A stretch of DNA of 64,000 nt from Phycisphaeraceae bacterium (lineage in GTDB: Bacteria > Planctomycetota > Phycisphaerae > Phycisphaerales > Phycisphaeraceae), in contig JANQSF010000155.1 of assembly GCA_028284155.1 (NCBI GenBank), positions 110,704 to 174,703 of the forward strand. The letters are read 5' to 3'. The notes below the pieces were generated by a model. That model ran no database searches, was not told where the DNA came from, and saw only the letters and a list, made by a program, of their open reading frames with translations. The translations under genes were made by a program, and so were the position numbers. Of this stretch, positions 61,001 through 64,000 are shown piece by piece (position 1 is the stretch's first letter; each line of letters starts with the position of its first letter).

Positions 61001-63893
61001 CACCGACAACGGCGACGGCACGGCCACGCTTAGCGGCACGCCGACGAACGGCGACGTCGGTGCGAACACGATCGGCTTCACCATCAGCGACGACAACGGC
61101 GGCATGACGTCGCAGCAGTTCGACCTGTTCGTGAACAACACCAACGACGCACCGTTCGTGCTCCAGTCGATTAACGACCAGGGCGCGATCGAAGGCCAAT
61201 TGTTCAACTTCGCCGTGCCCGGCGGGACGTTCCTCGACGTGGACGCGGAAGACACACTGACCCTGTCGGCCACGCTGGCCGGCGGCGGCTCGCTGCCCGG
61301 TTGGCTGAACTTCAGCCCGGCGTCGCAGACGTTCTCCGGTACGCCCGGCACCGGCGACGTGGGCACGATCAGCGTGGCCGTCACCGCGACCGACGGCTCG
61401 GCCGCATCGGCGACCGACACGTTCGACATCGACGTGGTCGATATCACCCCGCCAACCACCCCGGCTGCGCCGCAGCTCGATGCGGCCAGCGACAGCGGCC
61501 CGTCGGACAGCGACGGCGTGACCAACAACAACACGCCGACGTTCACCGGCCTGGCGGAAGCGGGCAGCATCGTTCGCCTGTTCGCCAACGGTGTCGAGGT
61601 CGGCAGCGGCGAGGCCGTGTTCGGCTCGTACTCGATCACGACCAGCCCGCTGGCTGACGGCGACTACTCGGTCACCGTGACGGCCACCGACGCCTCGAAC
61701 AACACCAGCGACGAGTCGAGCGCGTCGTCCCTGACGATCGACACCACGTCGCCGTTCGCGCCATCCGCCCCGGCGATGGACGCGGCTGACGACTCCGGTG
61801 CGTCGAACAGCGACGGCGTGACGAACGACTCGCAGCCGCGCTTCACGGGCACGGCGTTGGTCGGCTCGACCGTCGCGCTGTTCGCCAACGGCGTGCAGGT
61901 CGGCAGCGTGGAAGCGACCGACGGCACATACGACATCACGCCCGAAACCCCGTTGGCTGACGGTTCCTACAACATCACGGCCGTGTCAACCGACCTGGCC
62001 GGCAATGTGGGCGACGCCTCGTCGGCCACACCGATCACCATCGATACGGCTGCGCCGGCCCAGCCGTCGCAGCCCGACCTCGCGGCGATCAGTGACACCG
62101 GCGATTCCGATACCGACAACGTCACGGCCGACAACACGCTCACACTGGGCGGCTCGGCCGAGGCCGGTTCGAGTGTCACGCTGTTCATCGACGGTGCGGA
62201 GTTAGCCACGGTCGACGCGACCGACGGCACGTGGGAGTTCACGACCGACGAGTTGGCAGACGGCACGTATGCGTTCACGACGACGGCGACCGACACGGCC
62301 GGCAACACCGGACCGGCGTCGGCCGCGCTCAACGTCACGATCGACACGTCGCAAACGGTGAACCTGACCGGCCAGGTCACGAAGGTGACCCTGCCCACGG
62401 CGATCGTCACCGGCAACGGCGGCAACGGCATGGTGCAGGTGCAGGTCGCCAACGACGGCAATGTGCCGGTCGATGCCGGCTCGAACATCGACATCACGAT
62501 CAAGCTGCAGTCGCTGACCGACAGCAGCGAGACCACGCTGGTGACGATGACGAACAAGCCGATCAGCAACCTGCAACCGGGCGCGACGCGTACGTTCAGC
62601 CAGAACGTCTCGCTCCCGAACGACCTGAACGCCGACGAATACGCGATCATCGCCATGATTGACAGCGGCGACGCGATCGACGAGTCGGGCGAGCAGGACA
62701 ACACGGCGACAGCCGACCAGACCCTGACCGTCAGCGACGCGTTCGTTGATCTCGAAACCGAGATCTTCAAGAACACGCTGGCGACAGCGGTTGTGACGGG
62801 TGAGTCGGCCAAGGGTCAAGTCACGGTCCGGATGTACAACCGCGGCAACACCAAGTCGCCGACCGGCGCCGAGGTGACAGCCCAGATCATCGCCCGACCG
62901 ATCGGCGGCGGCGAGGACATCGTGCTGGCCGAGTCGACCCGACTGTTCAGCAACGTTCAGCCAGACACGTTCCGCACGTGGACGACGATGGTGACGCTGC
63001 CCGACACGGCCGCGATGGGCGAGTACGAGCTGATCGTCAACGTCGACCCGGGTACGGCGTTCGAAGACGGTGACGCGGCCAATAACACCGCGACGGCCGA
63101 CGAACCGATCGTCGTGGCCGACCCGTTCGTCGATCTGACCACCGAGTTGACCAAGGTGACCGTGGACGACGTTGTGGTGGCCGGCCAAACGCACCGTGTG
63201 ATCGTGCAGGGCAAGATCCACAACGACGGCAACACCAAGGTCGATCTGGGCCAGAAGGTTGACGTGCAGGTGGTTGCTCAGCCGATCGGCGGCGGCGACG
63301 ACGTGGTCGTCGGCACGTGGTCGCAACTGGTGAGCAATCTCCAGCCGGGCAAGACGCGCAGCTTCTTCAAGAACTTCACGCTGCCGACGGACATGGACCC
63401 GGGCGACTACCAGATCGTGGTGAACACGGACGTGAACAACGCCGTGACCGAGTCGGACGAGACCAACAACGCCGCGACGGACCTCAACCCGTTCGCCGTC
63501 GAGTTGCCGACCGTCGACCTGCTCGGTTCGATCCAGGACGTGACGCTGCCGACGGACTGGACATTCGGCGAGTCGGAGCGCGGCCGAGTCAAGTTCCAGG
63601 TGACCAACAACGGCAACGTGAAGGTCGACCCGGGCACGAAGGTCGACATCCAGATCGTCGCAAGGCCGGAGTTCGACGGCGGCGATGTCGAGTTGCTCAC
63701 GCTGAACAACATCCCGCTGGGCAACCTCCAACCCGGCAAGTCGCGCACGTACAACCGACTGGTGACGACACCGGACAGCCTGCTGCCGGGTGACTACCGC
63801 ATCGCGGTGATCATCGACGCGGCCGGCGTGGTGGACGACGCCAACCCGGGCAACAACGACGTGACCAGCGGCGACGTGTTCACGGTTGCTTAA
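49047..63893 (+). CDS. Giant LEPR-XLL / cadherin-like repeat surface protein (4948 residues)
   Basis: GTG start with GGAG seven bases upstream. Residues 49-57 (LEPRVLLSG) are the LEPR-XLL motif of very large planctomycete exported proteins. Then PKD-like and unclassified domains (61-396), a CADG-like domain (397-497), three cadherin-like A units (497-889), B and C units interleaved (889-3252), nine CADG-like D units (3252-4132), three Ig-like units (4132-4435) and four CARDB-like units to the end. The C units read TTDEDTQSTSGLVISRN..GAEVTHFKITNIT, the B units DEDTALTFSG...NGTVSLSGTTGLSF. There is no PEP-CTERM tail. A cell-surface adhesin or fibre is the likely role. The acidic DxDxDDP motifs suggest calcium. 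Confidence 0.95.
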   Translation: MTTPTLPAHRRHSIRQLLAKLGLNLNEKPSRLLMRTTPVPAEWARLLELEPRVLLSGAAPTIGFVNEPYAINEGGSIMLDASGTTDFEGDPLTFAWDINGDGSFGEVVGEMPTVSWATLNAFGIDDSGSFPIGLQVNDGTSTVTEMTTLTVNNVAPTIAVSGDATVNEGSMYSLTLGAVTDPGNDTASVFIVDWGDGTDPTAYFSNGVKTHVFEADGAFTINVTVVDDDGAHMGAGSQNVTVNNMAPSAINGTTETLAAINEDTAANDIPGATVNTLFLSHYSDAADDFAGVAIVANAANSGTEGDWQFSTDGGTNWTNIGTGIDATTAVILEPTDKLRFNPAADFNGTPGDLSARLWDGGGGFSAGTGQDITGSIGGNGSFSNGTPMTLSTSINAINDAPVFDSAAVTAATEDGAYTYNIMTSDADGDPITITDLALPSWLSLVDNTDGTATLSGTPTNDDTGLHNVVIQAMDNNTTSTTQDFMVNVAAVNDAPVLSAIEGTNIAYTENDSATAITSSLSIADIDDTNIDSAVVQITGNYQNGMDVLAFVDQNGITGSFDSGTGALTLSGSAALADYQAAIRSVTYANTSESPDESTRTLSITVNDGDDNSNTLTRDIDVTSVNDLPTLTSIEGSVLTFAVGASPIVVTSTTTVGDVDDTNIESADVQISAGYVNGEDVLAFVDQNGITGSWDAGSGTMSLSGSATLANYEAALQSITFENTSGTPTGGTRTVSFTVNDGDGNSNTATRNVNINFAPTVTEGAAGSFTEDGGAVAVDSTIVLDDQDSSNLVGATIQITSNLETGVDVLAFVDQNGITGSWDSGSGTMTLSGIATVANYQTAIRSITFNNASQDPEDSDRTVSVTVDDGESTSSTLALTVSVAKVNDDPVNTVPGGQNVDEDSTLTFSSGGGNAISIADVDAGGSDVEVTLTVTQGTVSLSGVSGLAFTAGDGTADATMTFTGTVSDINTALDGLTYTPNANYHGADTLTLDVDDQGNTGSGGNLTDSDVVNITVGPIADDASVTGATTDEDTQSTSGLVISRNGNDGAEVTHFKITNIVDGTLFQNDGTTQINDGDFITFAEGNAGLKFTPSSDFHGSATFDIQASTSNMDGGLGGSPVTATVTVTPIADNPSITAATTDEDVQSTSGLVVSRNANDSTEVTHIKVTNITNGTLFQNDGTTQINDGDFITVAEAEAGLKFTPTGDFHGSGTFDIQASTSNMDPGLGGSTVGATVTVTPIGDTPSVTDATTDEDTQSTTGLVISRNGADGAEVTHFKITNITNGSLFLNDGTTPVNDGDSITFAQGNAGLKFTPDSNSFASGTFDVQSATDGADGGLSSGSDTATITVNAIADTPSITDTTTDEDTQSTDGLVVSRNAADGAEVTHFKVMNITGGTLFQNDGTTQIMDNDFITFAQANAGLKFTPTADSITAGSFDIQASTQNMDPGLGGSVVSATINITPIADTPTITDATTDEDTQSTAGLAVTKNGADGAEVTHVKVTNITNGSLFLNDGTTAVSEGEFVAFADAAAGFKFTPDTNFHGSGSFDVQASTSADDSGLGGSTDGATITVDPIADTPSVTDATTDEDTQSTSGLVISKNAADGAEVTHLKITGITNGTLFQNDGTTQIMNGDFITAAEGAAGLKFTPTADFHGNGTFDIQASTQNMDAGLGGSVVTATVTVDPIADDPSITGATTDEDTQSTTGLVVSRNVNDSAEVTHFQITNITNGSLFQNDGTTPIANSEFITFAQANAGLKFTPDADFNGAAGFDVQASTNSDVSGLGGSPVSATVTVNAVNDDPVLTVPASATTDEDTTFTFTGGDTISIADVDVASDPVEVTLTATNGTVSLSGTTGLSFTAGDGTADAAMTFTGTLANVNAALANATFDPTADFSGAASLQVDVDDQGNNGSGGNLTDSETINITVTGVNDQPMLTVPGAQNVDEDTALTFTGGTAITLVDTDATTVQLTLTATQGTLTLGGTTNLSFSAGDGTADTTMTFTGAPSDINTALDGMTFDANADYNGAATVQIDADDLGSSGTGGNMTDSATVNVTVDPVNDDPVNTIPGAQTVDEDNSLVINGVSIADLDAGTDPVEVALTVTNGTVTLGGTGGLSFTAGDGTADAAMTFTGTVADINTALTGLTFDPDADFHGAASVQVDTDDQGNNGSGGNLTDSDTINITVDPVADTPQVSDTTTVEDTQSSTNLVITPNANDGAEVTHFQITNILNGSLFQNDGTTPINNGDFITAAEGAAGLTFTPDANSNTAGTFDVSASLSNMVSGVGGSAQGATVTITPVGDTPTVADITTDEDTLSDPIVIGRHIADGAEVTHFKVTNITGGTLFQNGGATAVGDGQFITFAEGQAGLQFMPDPDSNTPGSFDVESSEDGSTVAAQSGVATSTITVTPVGDTPTVNDITVLEDAQSNVITMAPNANDGAEVTHFEITNITGGLLFQADGTTPINDGDFITLAQGTAGVKFTPTANSNTAGTFDVAASEDGATTAAQSSTATSTVTITPVGDTPQVADIATNEDTQSGGIVIDRNADDGAEVTHFHITNITGGTLFQNDGTTQINNGDYITFAQGQAGVKFTPSADSTSDGSFDVESSEDGTTVAAQSGVATSTITVVAQNDAPVNTVPGGQTVDEDTALTFSGTVSIADADASTDPVEVTLTATDGTLSLSGTTGLTFSAGDGTDDATMTFTGTVADINTALNGMTYTGNADFNGAATVTIMTDDQGNNGAGGSQTDTDVINITVDPVNDAPVNTAPTSVSTDEDTTFAFTGGDAVSVADVDEGGSGLQVTLAATNGTVTLGGTTGLSFTAGDGTDDATMTFTGSVADINTALAGLAFDPTAEFTGAATVTLTTDDQGATGSGGSQMDVDVINITVDAVNDQPMVTVPGAQNFDEDTTLTLSTGGSNLISVADLDANPDEIQVVVTATNGDLTLAGTTNLTFSVGDGTNDTTMTFTGTVADINTALDGLVFTPTADYAGAATIQVDVDDMGHNGTGGSMTDSQTVNITVDAVNDAPVNTVPGSQTVNEDTNLPLAGFSIADIDADTNDVEVTLTATNGTVTLGGTTGLSFTAGDGTADATMTFTGTVGDINTALGGLGFDPTADFHGAATVQIQIDDQGNVGSGGSMTDDDTVNITVDPIADTPQADNGTATEDTLSTVITLDRNANDGVEVTHFQITNITDGTLFFNGGATAVNEGDFITVGQGQAGLQFLPAMDSEGPGSFDVQAALDGAGAGISSAATSTITVTPVNDDPTFTSTAPTSTDEDAAFTYNITTNDPDSNDPGSDLTITDTVVPGWLSFTDNGDGTATLTGTPTNDEVGDHMITLTVADDTTGSSTQMFTLTVNNTNDDPTFTSSPVTAATEDAAYSYNIGTTDVDADDPSGDLSIIATQMPSWLTLIDNGNGTGVLLGVPGNGDVGNNDVTLEVQDDNGGSTQQMFTIAVGNVNDDPTITSSPVTSVDEDATYTYNIVGNDIDADDPGSDLDFTLVAGPSWLGLTDNNDGTATLTGTPDNDDVGDHAVTISITDDNAGTTQQMFTVTVNNTNDDPVLSASPGSSVNEDSPYSFVASATDVDADDPLSDLTFSVVSGPAWLTVNNHGDGSATFSGTPNNNDVGTDNVTIKVTDDNGGEDTLTFSLTVNNVNDDPTIDTGSIANGTEDAAYSQTINASDVDDSGSDLTFTPVAVPSWLTLTDNGDGSATLTGTPTNSDVGPHTVSIQVSDDGGGVDTATYNITVSNTNDAPEFGTEPVTAGTEDAPYTYDITASDVDADDPSSDLSFAGVTVPGWLTLTDHGNGTATLAGTPGDNDTGDNAVVIEVSDDNGGTTQQSFTIAVVNVNDAPTITSEAPTSADEDSVFTYTITTNDPDGDNLTITAPGLPAWLTITDHGDGTATIEGTPENGDVGDHPINVVATDPDSATDQQMFTVSVANTNDDPFFASNPNLTAFEDSFYSSTFSFDDVDADDPASDLSIVADTLPGWLGFTDNGDGTATLSGTPTNGDVGANTIGFTISDDNGGMTSQQFDLFVNNTNDAPFVLQSINDQGAIEGQLFNFAVPGGTFLDVDAEDTLTLSATLAGGGSLPGWLNFSPASQTFSGTPGTGDVGTISVAVTATDGSAASATDTFDIDVVDITPPTTPAAPQLDAASDSGPSDSDGVTNNNTPTFTGLAEAGSIVRLFANGVEVGSGEAVFGSYSITTSPLADGDYSVTVTATDASNNTSDESSASSLTIDTTSPFAPSAPAMDAADDSGASNSDGVTNDSQPRFTGTALVGSTVALFANGVQVGSVEATDGTYDITPETPLADGSYNITAVSTDLAGNVGDASSATPITIDTAAPAQPSQPDLAAISDTGDSDTDNVTADNTLTLGGSAEAGSSVTLFIDGAELATVDATDGTWEFTTDELADGTYAFTTTATDTAGNTGPASAALNVTIDTSQTVNLTGQVTKVTLPTAIVTGNGGNGMVQVQVANDGNVPVDAGSNIDITIKLQSLTDSSETTLVTMTNKPISNLQPGATRTFSQNVSLPNDLNADEYAIIAMIDSGDAIDESGEQDNTATADQTLTVSDAFVDLETEIFKNTLATAVVTGESAKGQVTVRMYNRGNTKSPTGAEVTAQIIARPIGGGEDIVLAESTRLFSNVQPDTFRTWTTMVTLPDTAAMGEYELIVNVDPGTAFEDGDAANNTATADEPIVVADPFVDLTTELTKVTVDDVVVAGQTHRVIVQGKIHNDGNTKVDLGQKVDVQVVAQPIGGGDDVVVGTWSQLVSNLQPGKTRSFFKNFTLPTDMDPGDYQIVVNTDVNNAVTESDETNNAATDLNPFAVELPTVDLLGSIQDVTLPTDWTFGESERGRVKFQVTNNGNVKVDPGTKVDIQIVARPEFDGGDVELLTLNNIPLGNLQPGKSRTYNRLVTTPDSLLPGDYRIAVIIDAAGVVDDANPGNNDVTSGDVFTVA
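50535..51710 (+). repeat. Three tandem A units in the giant protein
   Basis: Units of about 130 residues marked by LAFVDQNGITGSWDSGSG and TLSGSATLANYEAAL. All three copies keep FVDQNGITGS exactly. Confidence 0.85.
52093..54425 (+). repeat. Seven tandem C units (about 333 bp each)
   Basis: Each unit starts near TTDEDTQST and ends near GATVTV; neighbouring units differ at few positions, with runs such as GACGAAGACACGCAGTCGAC nearly unchanged in DNA. Four more C units lie at 55591-56910 and one at 58476-58800. Confidence 0.88.
54426..55590 (+). repeat. Three tandem B units (about 390 bp each)
   Basis: Units marked by SLSGTTGLSFTAGDGTADA and MTFTGTVADINTAL. One further unit lies at 51712-52092 and four at 56911-58475, for eight in total. 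Confidence 0.85.
56911..58475 (+). repeat. Four tandem B units
   Basis: Same unit as at 54426-55590 (VTLGGTTGLSFTAGDGT, GTVADINTAL), about 390 bp each. Confidence 0.85.
58801..61440 (+). repeat. Nine tandem CADG-like D units (about 295 bp each)
   Basis: Units marked by PxWLxxTDNGDGTATLTGTP and NDDPTFTSSPVT; the last copy (DAPFVLQSINDQGAI) is the most divergent. The same unit type occurs once alone near 50235-50535. Confidence 0.85.
62351..63893 (+). repeat. Four CARDB-like units at the C-terminus
   Basis: About 125 residues each, marked by VDLTTELTKVTV, NDGNTKVDLGQKVDVQVV, NLQPGKTRSF and ESDETNNAATD. The fourth ends the protein. Confidence 0.8.
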
Positions 63894-63934
63894 TCTCAGG
63901 ACCCAACCTCTGGTGAGGTGACCCTAATACGGAC

Positions 63935-63967
63935 ACGGCCCGCGGGTGAACGCCCGCGGGCCGTTTT
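63935..63967 (+). terminator. Intrinsic terminator after the giant gene
   Basis: CGGCCCGCGGG (63936-63946) and CCCGCGGGCCG (63953-63963) form an 11-bp perfect stem followed by TTTT. The remaining bases to 64000 show nothing further. Confidence 0.88.
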
Positions 63968-64000
63968 CATGAGACGCCACGCAGGCGGGAGGGGGGGGCT

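Noticed and set aside
1..64000. tRNA, rRNA, RNase P, tmRNA or SRP RNA genes
   Set aside because: No T-loop (GGTTCGAATCC-type) or other conserved core sequences were seen on either strand.

Overview
The window looks like a chromosomal piece of a GC-rich planctomycete, probably of the Phycisphaerae side. The grounds are family content: an LEPR-XLL surface giant, three PEP-CTERM proteins, PVC-type heme-binding dehydrogenases, planctomycete cytochrome/DUF1587-1595-1592-1588-1585, DUF1501, DUF1552, DUF1080 and ThuA proteins. No tRNA, rRNA, CRISPR array or prophage was seen. Taxonomy is inferred from gene families only.

Layout. 1-6160: a partial secreted alpha/beta hydrolase coupled to a DUF1992 gene, a VCBS/FG-GAP protein, an SGNH hydrolase, a REP-associated tyrosine transposase beside a perfect REP-like hairpin, and a ketose 3-epimerase-like TIM barrel. 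6574-18013: a co-directional set of exported sugar-metabolism proteins: a PVC cytochrome/dehydrogenase, a DUF1080-ThuA fusion, a ThuA protein, a ThuA-NPCBM-dehydrogenase, and a separate HEAT-cytochrome that looks like its detached C-terminus. 18147-25326: two large exported proteins of unknown function, a beta-lactamase-family protein, a small exported protein, and a NagB-like protein. The 620-bp gap before the NagB-like gene holds a sigma-54-type promoter with upstream repeats and a strong terminator, with no convincing gene between them. 25721-31810: three PEP-CTERM proteins, each followed by a clear terminator, sharing two undescribed-looking modules. 31933-46837: ATP sulfurylase, a thioredoxin-like protein, a Gfo/Idh/MocA oxidoreductase, DUF1501, planctomycete cytochrome, DUF1552, ThiL, DinB-like, a small exported protein, an ankyrin lipoprotein and a second SGNH hydrolase. 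47023-63893: DUF1080, a degenerate squalene/phytoene synthase homologue, and a 4948-residue LEPR-XLL/cadherin-like surface protein.

How it fits together (inference): many exported proteins belong to families tied to oxidative sugar or glycan processing (DUF1080, ThuA, Gfo/Idh/MocA, ketose epimerase, heme-linked dehydrogenases), which fits a periplasmic 3-keto-glycoside route in a marine or particle-associated glycan degrader. The intergenic regions are unusually rich in paired hairpin repeats of several families. The best candidates for something undescribed are the sigma-54/terminator unit at 23891-24201, the WRDRG and FTDRTHE modules of the PEP-CTERM proteins, and the squalene-synthase-like protein with lost aspartate motifs.
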